From: Thermomonospora echinospora
GTDB lineage: Bacteria > Actinomycetota > Actinomycetes > Streptosporangiales > Streptosporangiaceae
Direction of reading: 5' to 3'
Assembly: GCF_900108175.1 (NCBI RefSeq)
Contig: NZ_FNVO01000001.1
Span: forward strand, 337,499-401,498
Length of the DNA stretch: 64,000 nucleotides
Part shown: positions 27,001 to 35,430 of the stretch, piece by piece
Layout of the letters: every line of letters begins with the position of its first letter
Position numbering within the stretch: the first letter of the stretch is position 1
Made by a program: the position numbers and the translations under genes
Notes under the pieces: generated by a model
Told to the model about the DNA's origin: nothing
The model's database searches: none
Seen by the model: the letters and a program-made list of their open reading frames with translations, nothing else

Positions 27001-27573
27001 GTGCTCGCCGACCCGACCACACCGCAGTCCGCGCCGCCCGGCACCGATCTGCTCGTGGGCGGCGCGTCGGCCGAACGGCCCGCGGCGGGCCCGGTGGTCG
27101 GGTCCTTCCGGCGGGGACCGTTCACCGTGCTGAAGATGGCCGGTCCGCTGCAGGCCGGCACCGTGGTCACCGCCGAGGCCGAACTGCTGTCCACCATCGT
27201 GCTGGCCCCGCCGCCGCTGCACCTGGCGCTGGATCTGACCGAGGTCACCGCCATCGACGCCCGGGGCGCGGTCCTGCTGGCCAAGACCCGCTTCGCCGTC
27301 CGCGCCGCCCGCGGCACCCTGCACCTGGTCGCCCCCACCGACAGCCCCGTCTACACCGCCCTGCACCTGGGGACGACGGGGTCGGTGATGCGCTGGGCGA
27401 CGGACCTGACCGACCTCCTCGCCCGGCACGCCGGCCAGGATCACCCGGCTCCGGCCGAACGCCTCGCCGAGGACGCCCGCGCCGCCGACCGAAATCCCGG
27501 CCCGCAGGCCGTTCGCCCGGTCCCGCCCCCGTCCACGGGACCGCGGGCGGGGGCGGCCGCGTCCGGTCTCTAG
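27001..27573 (+). CDS. STAS-like protein with non-phosphorylatable core motif
   Basis: 190 residues from GTG at 27001 (GGAAGGG 11 nt upstream); ATG at 26935 is in frame but lies in the dyad. The central part (about 55-145) has the STAS pattern LALDLTEVTAIDARGAVLLAKTRFA. The usual DSSG phospho-acceptor loop reads DARG, so the Ser is Ala. The C-terminal about 45 residues are Pro/Ala-rich and disordered. If it is a STAS protein it would mimic the dephosphorylated anti-anti-sigma form. It is convergent with, and overlaps by 4 bp, the canonical STAS gene at 27570. Confidence 0.65.
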   Translation: MLADPTTPQSAPPGTDLLVGGASAERPAAGPVVGSFRRGPFTVLKMAGPLQAGTVVTAEAELLSTIVLAPPPLHLALDLTEVTAIDARGAVLLAKTRFAVRAARGTLHLVAPTDSPVYTALHLGTTGSVMRWATDLTDLLARHAGQDHPAPAERLAEDARAADRNPGPQAVRPVPPPSTGPRAGAAASGL

Positions 27574-27956
27574 GCGCTCAGCTCGGTCAGCCCGGGATCC
27601 TCGCCGGAGAGGCCGTCACGGACGCCGATCTCCGGAGATAGGCCGGTCATCTCCAGCACTTGCCTCACGTACGGATGGGGCCGCAGGAGGACGAACCTCC
27701 CCGCGCGCCGCTCGACGTCCTGCCGCAGGTGGACGAAGGTGGTCAGGCCACTGGAGTCGCAGAACTCCACGCCTGCCAGGTCCAGCGCCAGCCGAGGTTC
27801 GTCGACTCCTTTCAGGGCGGCCTTGACCGCGGACTTGAGCTGGTCGACGGACGACAGGTCGAGCTCGCCGCTCACCTCGACGACGATCCAGCCCTCCCGC
27901 CGGCCGATGGTGATGGTGAGCTGGTCGCCTGGACCGTGGGGCACTACGGAGACCAC
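27570..27956 (-). CDS. Anti-sigma factor antagonist (STAS domain)
   Basis: 128 residues from GTG at 27956 with GGAGGGG upstream; longer in-frame extensions to 28055 lack a ribosome site. It is a single STAS domain: VVEVSGELDLSSVDQLKSAV, then LDLAGVEFCDSSGLTTFVHL with the phosphorylatable Ser of the DSSG motif. Proteins of this kind release a sigma factor by sequestering its anti-sigma kinase. No kinase is encoded nearby. Its stop codon overlaps the stop of the convergent STAS-like gene. Confidence 0.88.
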   Translation of the reverse strand: MVSVVPHGPGDQLTITIGRREGWIVVEVSGELDLSSVDQLKSAVKAALKGVDEPRLALDLAGVEFCDSSGLTTFVHLRQDVERRAGRFVLLRPHPYVRQVLEMTGLSPEIGVRDGLSGEDPGLTELSA

Positions 27957-28139
27957 TTGCCCCTCCTGTCGACTCGTCCTCTTGGTGACCCCAGTATGGC
28001 CGCAACATCCCGGGCGAGGTAAGGCGCCGGATGGCGGGCATACGGCGGTGAGCACGCCGACACCCCGAGTTCCCGACCGCCTTCCGGGTGCGGCGGCCCC
28101 CGGGGAAAGGGCGGTGGGAAAGGCGTCAGGTCACGGATG

Positions 28140-28404
28140 CGGCCGAACACCCGGCCGCGGAGAAAACATTCCTGCCCTGACCGTCCCGGAACGAATGACG
28201 CCCATGATTCATCGTCCGCTTATCTCCAAAAGGAGACATTCCGCGTTTTTCGTGCTGCGCGACCGGCACGTGGTAATGATCTCGCCAAGCATGGAGCTTG
28301 TTCCTCGTACCGCCGCATGAGTTTCCACGGGCCGGGTTATCTCTAACCGTGCCCTGCACCTCGCAGGAATGCGAACTTTCCCGATGATGAGCTGGGAGGC
28401 TCAG
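28140..28404 (+). promoter_or_regulatory. Conserved upstream block of the Gly/Tyr-repeat gene (copy B)
   Basis: It aligns with the minus-strand block 590-328. Conserved elements in order: GAAAAC-ATTCC, CGAATGACGC-CATGATTCAT, GACATTCCGCGTTTTT, GGTAATGATCTCGCCAAG, GGGTTATCTCTA (possible -10 TTATCT), CTCGCAGGAATGCGAACTTT, and GGGAGG before the start. The distance to the start is the same in both copies. Confidence 0.6.
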
Positions 28405-28800
28405 ATGATGAAGCGACTGGCCGCGGCCGGTGTCGTGTCCGCCGCCCTCGGCGGTGTCCTGATGACGGCTCCGGCCGCCATGGCGGCCGGCACCGACGTC
28501 TCGGTCACGGCGGACTGGAGCGGCCACCACAAGGACCCCGGCTACTGGGAGGGCTACGGCGCCGGCTACGGCAACGGCCACAAGGACGGCCGCGAGGAGG
28601 GCTACGGCGCCGGCTACGGGGACGGCCGCCAGGACGGCCGCGAAGAGGGCTACGGAAAGGGCTACGGGGACGGCCGCCAGGACGGTTACGGGCAGGGCTA
28701 CGGGGACGGCCGCAAGACGGGCCACGAGGAGCACGAGAAGCAGGAGAAGAAGGAGAAGGAAAAGAGGGAGAAGAAGGAGGAGCGCCACGAATACCGCTGA
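28405..28800 (+). CDS. Secreted Gly/Tyr-repeat protein with charged tail
   Basis: 131 residues from ATGATG at 28405/28408 with GGGAGG upstream; the longer frame from 28369 is rejected because the leader is conserved as non-coding DNA with copy A. A signal peptide (about 1-28, cut near AMA-AG) is followed by YWEGYGAGYGNGHKDGREEG-type repeats: about five units of GYGxGYGDGRQDG. A lysine/glutamate-rich tail (KQEKKEKEKREKKEE) ends the protein. Tyr and Gly spacing recalls structural or phase-separating secreted proteins. I know no assigned function. Paralog of the gene at 1-327, whose tail is His/Glu/Arg-rich instead. Confidence 0.78.
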   Translation: MMKRLAAAGVVSAALGGVLMTAPAAMAAGTDVSVTADWSGHHKDPGYWEGYGAGYGNGHKDGREEGYGAGYGDGRQDGREEGYGKGYGDGRQDGYGQGYGDGRKTGHEEHEKQEKKEKEKREKKEERHEYR

Positions 28801-28874
28801 CCGAGGCGGCTCCCGGCGCAATACTCGGCCGCGCCGATCGTGATGTGCCCCGTCCGCCCGCATGAGGACGGACG

Positions 28875-28910
28875 CCGAGGGGCAGGGACCGCGGGTCCTC
28901 GGCCCCTCGG
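28875..28910. terminator. Bidirectional hairpin between repeat-protein gene and LysR
   Basis: Arms CCGAGGGGC (28875-28883) and GCCCCTCGG (28902-28910), with an inner GGACC-GCG-GGTCC stem. It sits between convergent genes and may terminate both. Confidence 0.6.
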
Positions 28911-29038
28911 CCATGCGGCCGGACCCGGCACACCCCCGGGAACACGCCGCCGACCCGCGGCCACCCTTCCCCCGCGGGGCCGGCGAAGACCGCCGGAAAC
29001 GAGCGGCCCGCGCCGCGACGAGACGAGACCGCGCGACC

Positions 29039-29974
29039 TCAGGCCCGCGGACCGCCGCGCCGCGGGCGCGGCGAGGGACGCGCCAGTGACAGCAGATCGC
29101 GGGCCGGACCGGACGGGCGCCGCCCGGCCGGCCACACCGCCCGCAGCGGGCGGCGCAGATCCAGGTCGGCGACCGGCACCGCGACCAGCCGGCCCCCGGC
29201 CACCTCGTCGGCCACCGCCAGCTCGCTGACCACCACCGGACCGGCCCCCGACACCGCGGCCGCCTTGAGCGCCGTCGTGGAGGCCAGCTCCAGCAGCGGC
29301 GCCGCGGCCCCACCGAACGCGGCCAGCGCCCGGTCCAGCACCTCACGGGTGCCCGACCCCTGCTCCCGCAGCACCAGGGGAGTGCCCGCCAGCTCCCCGG
29401 CGGTGACGGCGCCGCGCCGCCGCGCCCACGGATGCCGGGGCGCCACCACCACGACCAGGCTGTCGGTGGCGACCACCGTCCCGCCCAGCCCGGCCGGGGC
29501 GCCGATGCCCTCCACGAACCCCAGATCGGCCTCGCCCGCCAGCACCCGCTCGGCGACCGCCGCGGAGTTCGCCGTGCGCAGCGTCACCGCCGTCCCCGGC
29601 CGGACCTCGTGCAACGCCAGCAGCCAGCCCGGCATCAGATACTCGGCGACGGTGAGGCTGGCCACCACCCGCAGCCGCCCGTCCCGCCGCTCCCGCAGCG
29701 CCCGGGCGCCCGCCTCCAGCGCCTGCGCCGCCTCGACCACCTGCGCCGCCCACCCGGCGACCAGCGCACCCGCCTCCGTCGGCCGCGACCCGCGCGGGGA
29801 CCGCTCCAGCAGGGCCACCCCGAGCCGCCGCTCCATCGAGCGGATACGGGCACTGGCGGCGGGCTGCGTGATCTCCAGCTCGGCCGCCGCCCGGCCCACG
29901 CTGCCCAGCCGCACCACCGCCAGCAGCAGCTCCAGCGCGGCCAGGTCCGGGACACGACGGGACACCGGGGTCAT
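29039..29974 (-). CDS. LysR-family transcriptional regulator
   Basis: 311 residues, the usual size. N-terminal winged helix (about 10-70: LAALELLLAVVRLGSVGRAAAELEITQPAASARI, split for reading). Effector-binding domain about 95-300 (LRVVASLTVAEYLMPGWL; LGFVEGIGAP; PLVLREQGSGTREVLDRAL), similar to CysB/CbbR-like domains. It is divergent from the TDT transporter at 30037 and very probably regulates it. A dyad operator overlaps the start codon, suggesting autorepression. The C-terminus is Arg/Pro-rich. Confidence 0.92.
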   Translation of the reverse strand: MTPVSRRVPDLAALELLLAVVRLGSVGRAAAELEITQPAASARIRSMERRLGVALLERSPRGSRPTEAGALVAGWAAQVVEAAQALEAGARALRERRDGRLRVVASLTVAEYLMPGWLLALHEVRPGTAVTLRTANSAAVAERVLAGEADLGFVEGIGAPAGLGGTVVATDSLVVVVAPRHPWARRRGAVTAGELAGTPLVLREQGSGTREVLDRALAAFGGAAAPLLELASTTALKAAAVSGAGPVVVSELAVADEVAGGRLVAVPVADLDLRRPLRAVWPAGRRPSGPARDLLSLARPSPRPRRGGPRA

Positions 29975-29991
29975 AAACCCAGCTTATGACC
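29969..29991. promoter_or_regulatory. LysR operator in the divergent LysR-TDT region
   Basis: GGTCATAA (29969-29976), 7 nt, TTATGACC (29984-29991): a perfect 8-bp dyad fitting the LysR pattern T-N11-A. It covers the LysR start codon (29974-29972) and lies about 45 bp before the TDT start. A further half-site ATGACC occurs at 30002-30007. Confidence 0.65.
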
Positions 29992-30036
29992 TCATAGCGC
30001 GATGACCTCTACCGGCGGCCCCGGCGCGCTCCGACG

Positions 30037-31149
30037 ATGGACCCCATGACCGCCCTGCGCCCCGCGCCGCCGCACGCCCCGGCCCGCCCCGCCGGAACGC
30101 TCCGGCACCTGGGACCCAACTGGTACGCCTGCGTGATGGGCACGGCGATCGTGGCGAACGGCGCGCACGCACTGCCCCTGAACCCGCCCGGCCTGCACAC
30201 CGCCGCCGTGGCCTTCTGGGCGCTGTCGGCCGTACTGCTGCTCACCGTCATGACGGCCCGCGCGCTCCACCTCACCCGGCACTGGACCCAGGCCCGCGCC
30301 CACCTGCTGGCCGACCCCTCCACAGCGGTCTTCTACGGCTGCCCGCCGATGGCCCTCCTCGCGGTCGGCCACGGAACCCTCGTACTCGGCCGCGACATCC
30401 TCGGCCCGGCCACCGCCACCACCGCCGCCACAGCACTGTGGACGACCGGCGCCCTGTACGCCGTGGCCGTGGCGACCGGCATCCCCTACCTGCTGATCAC
30501 CAGACCCGCCACCCGGACGGCCTCGCCCACCCCCACCTGGCTGCTGCCCGTCGTGGCGCCCGTGGTGGCCGCCGCGCTCGGCCCGCCGCTGATCCCGCAC
30601 CTGCCGCCCGGCCAGGCCCGCGAGACCATGCTGTACGCCTGCCAGGCGCTGCTGGGCGCCGGAGTCCTGGCCACCCTGGCGCTCCTGCCCGCCGTCCTGG
30701 CCGCCACACCACGGCTCCCACAGCCGCTGACCCCCACCCTGTTCCTGGTGCTCGGCCCCCTCGGCCAGTCCACCACCGCCGTCGCCCACCTCGCCGACGG
30801 CGCCACCACCGCCGCCCCCCAGCACGCCGCCGCCACGCACACCCTGGCGATCGTCTACGGAGTGCCCGTCCTCGGCTTCGCCATGCTCTGGCTCGTCATC
30901 GCCGCAGCCGCCAACCTGCGCGCCCTGCACCACGGCATGCCCTTCACGATGACCTGGTGGGCCTACACCTTCCCGGTCGGCACCTGCGTCACCGGCGCCG
31001 CCGCCCTGGCCCGGCACACCGGCCACCCCGCCTTCACCGCCCTGGCCGCCGCCCTCTACCTCCTGCTCGTCACCGCCTGGACGACCGCCGCCCTGCACAC
31101 CGCCCGCGGCACCGCCACCGGCAGGCTCCTCCAGCCGCCCACCCCATGA
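30037..31149 (+). CDS. TDT-family transporter (tellurite-resistance/dicarboxylate, SLAC1-like)
   Basis: 370 residues with ten predicted membrane helices, beginning LGPNWYACVMGTAIVANGAH, the typical start of the TDT family (TehA, Mae1, SLAC1, Ssu1). Members carry anions such as malate, sulfite or chloride; the substrate here is open. ATG at 30037 (or 30046) lacks a Shine-Dalgarno. The divergent LysR gene with the dyad between them is the usual partner. The stop overlaps an in-frame ATG (31146) of the next gene. Confidence 0.85.
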   Translation: MDPMTALRPAPPHAPARPAGTLRHLGPNWYACVMGTAIVANGAHALPLNPPGLHTAAVAFWALSAVLLLTVMTARALHLTRHWTQARAHLLADPSTAVFYGCPPMALLAVGHGTLVLGRDILGPATATTAATALWTTGALYAVAVATGIPYLLITRPATRTASPTPTWLLPVVAPVVAAALGPPLIPHLPPGQARETMLYACQALLGAGVLATLALLPAVLAATPRLPQPLTPTLFLVLGPLGQSTTAVAHLADGATTAAPQHAAATHTLAIVYGVPVLGFAMLWLVIAAAANLRALHHGMPFTMTWWAYTFPVGTCVTGAAALARHTGHPAFTALAAALYLLLVTAWTTAALHTARGTATGRLLQPPTP

Positions 31150-31196
31150 CCGATTCCTACAAGACCCCCACCCGAGGAATCCCTAAGGTCGAGGTC

Positions 31197-32069
31197 ATGA
31201 AGACCCTCACCACCGACCGGCTCACCGCCGCCGAACGATTCCTGTGGCTGAACGCACGAGTGCTCGAACGCCGCCGCTTCCAACTCCTGTTCCAAGGAGG
31301 AGCGGCCGAGCCCCTCACCGCGGCGCTACGCCCGTACGAAAACCCCGACGGCGGCTACGGCAACGCCCTCGAACCCGACCTGCGAGGCGACGGCAGCCAG
31401 CCCGTACCCGCCCAGCACGCCCTCGAACTCCTGCACGAGGCCGGACAACACGACGACCCGGCCATCGACCGCCTCTGCGACCACCTCACCACGATCACCG
31501 CACCGGACGGGGGAGTGCCGTTCGTGCTCCCCAGCGTGCGCGACACACCTCACGCTCCCTGGTGGCAGACCCCCGACGTCCCTCCAGGCTCCCTGGTCCC
31601 CACCGCCACCCTCGCCGGGCAACTCCACCGCATCGGCTCCCGCCACCCCTGGCTCCCACGCGCCACCGCCTTCTGCTGGACGGCCATCGACGCGCTGAAC
31701 GAAGTGCCCCCCTACATCGCGTACGCCGTCCTGACCTTCCTCGACCACGTCCCCGACCGGGCCAGAGCCGAAGCCGCCTTCGAACGACTGCGCAAACCGA
31801 TCCTGGACTCGGTCACCCTGGACCCCCACGCCACCGGCGAGGCGCACTTCCCGCTCGACTTCGCCGCCACCCCGCACGGATTCGCCCGCCGCCTGTTCGA
31901 CGACGACCTCATCGACGACCACCTCGACGCGCTCATCGACGCTCAGACCGAAGACGGCGGCTGGACCGTCAACTTCCCGATCTGGACACCGATCACCGGA
32001 CACGAATGGCGCGGCGTCATCACCGTCGACCGCCTCAAGACCCTGCGCGCCTACGGCCGCCTCGGCTGA
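31197..32069 (+). CDS. Hypothetical protein, terpenoid-cyclase-like (alpha/alpha) fold
   Basis: 290 residues from ATG at 31197, with AAGG eight bases upstream; ATG at 31146, overlapping the transporter stop, is an alternative. The sequence begins LTAAERFLWLNARVLERRRFQLLF and carries YENPDGGYGNALEPDLRG and AQTEDGGWTVNFPIW, the QxxDGGW-like repeats of squalene/terpene cyclase and prenyltransferase folds. No DXDD or DDXXD cyclase motif is evident, so enzymatic cyclase activity is doubtful. Such proteins occur as lone genes in many actinobacteria. Function unknown. Confidence 0.75.
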   Translation: MKTLTTDRLTAAERFLWLNARVLERRRFQLLFQGGAAEPLTAALRPYENPDGGYGNALEPDLRGDGSQPVPAQHALELLHEAGQHDDPAIDRLCDHLTTITAPDGGVPFVLPSVRDTPHAPWWQTPDVPPGSLVPTATLAGQLHRIGSRHPWLPRATAFCWTAIDALNEVPPYIAYAVLTFLDHVPDRARAEAAFERLRKPILDSVTLDPHATGEAHFPLDFAATPHGFARRLFDDDLIDDHLDALIDAQTEDGGWTVNFPIWTPITGHEWRGVITVDRLKTLRAYGRLG

Positions 32070-32153
32070 CCCGCCCCACGGCACGGCCGGACCGCCGGCT
32101 CACGCCGTACGGCGACCGACCCCGGGGAACTGCGCGACACGGCCACGCACCCG

Positions 32154-32891
32154 TCACACCCCGGCGGCCCGGCCGGTCAGCTCCCCGAACGTCACCCCGG
32201 CCAGCGACCGCACCTCATGCGCCAGATGCGCCTGATCGGCATAACCCGCCGCACCCGCCGCCTCCGCGGCCCCCACACCCGAACGGGCCAGCCCCAGCGC
32301 CCGCTGGAAACGCAGAATCCGCTGCAACGTCTTCGGGCCGTACCCGAACGCCGCCACCGCCCGCCGCCGCAACTGCCGCTCACCCAACCCCAGCCGCCCG
32401 GCAGCCTCCCGCACCGGCCACCTCGCCAGCGCCGCCACCATCGCGGCTGCACACGGATCAGGCCGCAACCCCGACCCGCGCACCCGCCCGGCCACAGCCT
32501 CCGCCAGCACCCCCACCGGATCGGCCGCCGACACCAGCCGCTCCGCCAAAACCTCCGCCGTGTCCCCCCACAACTCCGCCAACGGCACCCGGCCGTCCCG
32601 CACCGCATCGGCGGGCACCCCCAACGCCGGAGAAGCCAGACCCGGCCGGAACCTCACCCCCGCCATCCGGCCGCCCGCCGGCACCACGGCCCGCTGCGGA
32701 CCGGTGTCCGGCCCGGCCACCAGCAACCCGCCCCCATCCGACCAGACCACGTCCACACAACCATCCGGAACGACCAACTGGACGAACGCCCCGTCCCCCC
32801 GCCCACGCTCATGCGTCCACAGGCAGGCGAACCCGAACCCCTCCGGCGCCGGCCGCTCCCGATAAGCCGAACGTGACATGCCCCCATGCAT
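32154..32891 (-). CDS. AraC-family transcriptional regulator
   Basis: 245 residues from ATG at 32891; ATG at 32879 (MSRSAYRERPAPEG) is equally possible and neither has a good ribosome site. The N-terminal domain (about 15-130) resembles the DUF6597 ligand domain (LVVPDGCVDVVWSDG; AGVRFRPGLASPALGVPA). The C-terminal part (about 165-240) is the double helix-turn-helix: ALARWPVREAAGRLGLGERQL and AAEAAGAAGYADQAHLAHEV. It is divergent from the DJ-1/PfpI gene, which it probably controls from the about 60-bp gap. Confidence 0.85.
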   Translation of the reverse strand: MHGGMSRSAYRERPAPEGFGFACLWTHERGRGDGAFVQLVVPDGCVDVVWSDGGGLLVAGPDTGPQRAVVPAGGRMAGVRFRPGLASPALGVPADAVRDGRVPLAELWGDTAEVLAERLVSAADPVGVLAEAVAGRVRGSGLRPDPCAAAMVAALARWPVREAAGRLGLGERQLRRRAVAAFGYGPKTLQRILRFQRALGLARSGVGAAEAAGAAGYADQAHLAHEVRSLAGVTFGELTGRAAGV

Positions 32892-32953
32892 ACCATCCGC
32901 CTGTGCGGGCAGGGCGAAAGAAGGCACACCGCTTATCGACGAAGGAGTTTGCC

Positions 32954-33508
32954 ATGGCCGATGAACTACGCGGCAAGACCGTCGCCTTCCTCGTCGCCCC
33001 CGAAGGCACCGAACAGGTCGAACTGACCGAGCCCTGGCGCGCCGTCGAGGACGCCGGCGGCCGGCCCCTGCTGGTGTCCACCCAGTCCGGACGCGTCCAG
33101 GCGTTCAACCACCTCGACAAGGCCGACACCTTCGCCGTCGACACCACCGTCGAGGTCTCCGGCGCCGACGAGTTCGACGCACTGGTACTGCCCGGCGGCG
33201 TCGCCAACCCCGACTACCTGCGGACCCAGCCCTCCGCCGTCGCCTTCATCAAGGCCTTCTTCACCGCCGGCAAGCCGGTCGCCGCCATCTGCCACGCCCC
33301 CTGGACCCTCATCGAGGCCGACGTCGTCCGCGGCCGCACCCTCACCTCCTGGCCCAGCCTGCGCACCGACCTGCACAACGCCGGCGCCCACTGGGTCGAC
33401 CAGGAGGTCGTCGTCTGCCACGACGGGCCCAACACGCTCGTCAGCAGCCGCAAGCCGGACGACCTCAAGGCCTTCTGCCAGGCCACCGTGGAAGCGCTGC
33501 GCGGCTGA
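32954..33508 (+). CDS. DJ-1/PfpI-family protein (type 1 glutamine amidotransferase-like)
   Basis: 184 residues, ATG with GAAGGAG upstream. The nucleophile elbow is AAICHAPW with Cys about 114; the acidic partner lies in VAPEGTEQVELTEPW and LVLPGGVANPDYLR is the oxyanion strand. Members include PfpI/YhbO-type deglycase or stress proteins and hydratases. Next to an AraC gene it may be an inducible stress protein. The exact activity cannot be told. Confidence 0.9.
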   Translation: MADELRGKTVAFLVAPEGTEQVELTEPWRAVEDAGGRPLLVSTQSGRVQAFNHLDKADTFAVDTTVEVSGADEFDALVLPGGVANPDYLRTQPSAVAFIKAFFTAGKPVAAICHAPWTLIEADVVRGRTLTSWPSLRTDLHNAGAHWVDQEVVVCHDGPNTLVSSRKPDDLKAFCQATVEALRG

Positions 33509-33522
33509 TCGTCACCCTGCGT

Positions 33523-33555
33523 CGATTGGTCTAGACCCCAGGGCTAGACCAATCG
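33523..33555. promoter_or_regulatory. Double DasR-like (dre) site upstream of pyk
   Basis: Arms CGATTGGTCTAG (33523-33534) and CTAGACCAATCG (33544-33555) form a 12-bp perfect inverted repeat. Position 33525-33540 matches the 16-bp DasR consensus (A-S-TGGTCTAGACCA-S-T) at 13 of 16 positions, and the opposite strand from 33553 matches at 12. It lies 69-101 bp before pyk and just behind the DJ-1 gene, for which it could also be a terminator. Confidence 0.55.
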
Positions 33556-33610
33556 ATGAATCTTTCGGGACGGTGTCCTGCATAAATACCCCTACCGAAT
33601 GGTAACTACG

Positions 33611-33616
33611 TAGGGT
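33611..33616 (+). promoter_or_regulatory. -10 element of leaderless pyk mRNA
   Basis: TAGGGT followed by 7 nt and the GTG start at 33624. No Shine-Dalgarno is present, so transcription probably starts at the GTG. Confidence 0.6.
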
Positions 33617-33623
33617 TGAGGCC

Positions 33624-35054
33624 GTGACCCGTCGAGCGAAGATAGTCAGCACCATCGGCCCCGCCTGCTCCAGCGACGAGCAGATCCACGCCCTCGTCGA
33701 GGCCGGCATCGACGTCGCCCGGCTCAACATGAGCCACGGCGACCACGCCGACCACGAGGCCGTCTACCACCGCCTGCGCGCCGCCTCCGACGCCACCGGA
33801 CACGGCGTCGGCATCCTCGCCGACCTGCAGGGCCCCAAGATCCGCATCGGCCGCTTCGCCGAAGGACCCGTACGCCTCACCCTCGACGACGAGTTCACCA
33901 TCACCACCGACGACGTCCCCGGCACCCGCAAGGAGGTCTCCACCTCCTACCAGGGCCTGCCCGGCGACGTCGCCCCCGGCGACACCATCCTCATCGACGA
34001 CGGCCGCGTCGCCCTCGAGGTCACCGACGTCGACGGCCCCCGCGTCCGCACCCGCGTCGCCGTCGGCGGCATGGTCTCCGACAACAAGGGCCTCAACCTG
34101 CCCGGCGTCGCCGTCAGCGTCCCCGCCCTCACCGAAAAGGACGAACACGACCTGCGCTGGGCACTGCGCCTGGGCGTCGACATGATCGCCCTGTCCTTCG
34201 TGCGCACCCCCGCCGACGCCGAGATCTGCTACCGCGTCATGGAGGAGGAAGGCGTCCGCGTCCCCCTCATCGCCAAGATCGAAAAACCCCAGGCCGTCGA
34301 CGCCCTCCCCGAGATCGTCGCCGCCTTCGACGGCATCATGGTCGCCCGCGGCGACCTCGGCGTGGAACTGCCCCTGGAACAGGTCCCCATCGTCCAGAAA
34401 CGCGCCATCGAACTGTGCCGCGAAAAGGCCCGTCCCGTCATCGTGGCCACCCAGATGCTGGAATCGATGATCTCCGCGCCCCGCCCCACCCGCGCCGAGG
34501 CCTCCGACGTCGCCAACGCCATCTTCGAGGGCGCCGACGCCGTCATGCTCTCCGGCGAGACCAGCGTCGGCCAGTACCCCATCGAATCCGTCCAGACCAT
34601 GAGCCGCATCGCCCTGGCCGCCGAGCGCGCCAGCCTGCGCGCCGTCCACTCCCTCGAACGGATGCCCGAAACCGTCGGCGGCGCCATCGCCCGCGCCGCC
34701 GCCGAGGTCGGCGCCATCGTCGGAGCCAAGGCCCTGGTCGCCTTCACCATGTCCGGCGAGACCGCCCGCCGCCTGTCGCGCTACCGCTCGCCCATCCCGC
34801 TGCTGGCCTTCACCACCCTCCAGGCCACCCGCAGCCAGCTCGCCCTGGTGTGGGGCGTGGAGACCTTCATCGTCCCCCACGTCGACCACACCGACGACAT
34901 GGTCCGCCAGGTCGAACAGTCCCTGCTGGAGATCGGCCGCTGCCAGAAGGGCGACCGCGTCGTCATCGTCGCCGGCTCACCCCCCGGCACCCCCGGCTCC
35001 ACCAACGCCCTGCGCGTCCACCGCATCGGCGACGCCATCGCCATCCGCCACTGA
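33624..35054 (+). CDS. pyk: Pyruvate kinase
   Basis: 476 residues, GTG start. It transfers phosphate from PEP to ADP in the last step of glycolysis. Visible elements: TRRAKIVSTIGPACSS, LNMSHGDHADH, ADLQGPKIRIGRF, the active-site stretch LIAKIEKPQAVDAL and MVARGDLGVELPLEQVP, and ATQMLESMI. The B domain (about 70-165) and C-terminal allosteric domain (about 345-476) are complete. The likely control elements are the DasR-like sites and the leaderless promoter upstream, which would tie glycolytic output to amino-sugar signals if DasR binds. Confidence 0.97.
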   Translation: MTRRAKIVSTIGPACSSDEQIHALVEAGIDVARLNMSHGDHADHEAVYHRLRAASDATGHGVGILADLQGPKIRIGRFAEGPVRLTLDDEFTITTDDVPGTRKEVSTSYQGLPGDVAPGDTILIDDGRVALEVTDVDGPRVRTRVAVGGMVSDNKGLNLPGVAVSVPALTEKDEHDLRWALRLGVDMIALSFVRTPADAEICYRVMEEEGVRVPLIAKIEKPQAVDALPEIVAAFDGIMVARGDLGVELPLEQVPIVQKRAIELCREKARPVIVATQMLESMISAPRPTRAEASDVANAIFEGADAVMLSGETSVGQYPIESVQTMSRIALAAERASLRAVHSLERMPETVGGAIARAAAEVGAIVGAKALVAFTMSGETARRLSRYRSPIPLLAFTTLQATRSQLALVWGVETFIVPHVDHTDDMVRQVEQSLLEIGRCQKGDRVVIVAGSPPGTPGSTNALRVHRIGDAIAIRH

Positions 35055-35430
35055 CCCCCGCCCCGGGCCACCAGCCCCGCCCCGGCACCCCGGCCAGAGC
35101 CCGGACCAGGCGCGTACGCGGTGGAAGTGCCCCGCCACCGCGCACGCGCCTGAACGCTTCCGGCCACCGGCTGGCGACACCACGACGGACGGCACGCTCA
35201 CCGCCCCACCGGCAAAGACCCGGACGCGCCCAGCGCCACGGCCGCGCTTTACCGGGACCGGCCCCATGGTCTCCGGCAATACCGTGCGAGCGAGCGGCGG
35301 ACCGGCGAGGACCGGTTCGCGACAGGCATGCCGTACCCGGTGGACGAAAACGCGGCCACCGCATCGGCCCGGTCCGCGCCGCCCCGGGCCGTCACGAAGC
35401 CGGAGACATCCCGGACACCGGCGGCACCGA
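35055..35430. other. Intergenic stretch between pyk and the LAGLIDADG gene
   Basis: No supported gene. Frames on both strands give Arg/Pro/Gly-rich products without ribosome sites. No strong hairpin was found for either convergent gene. Confidence 0.45.

Noticed and set aside
28369-28404. Upstream ATG extension of the Gly/Tyr-repeat protein
   Set aside because: The extension overlaps the ribosome site and leader conserved with the other copy, where the equivalent frame is not open in the same way. The signal peptide starts at 28405.
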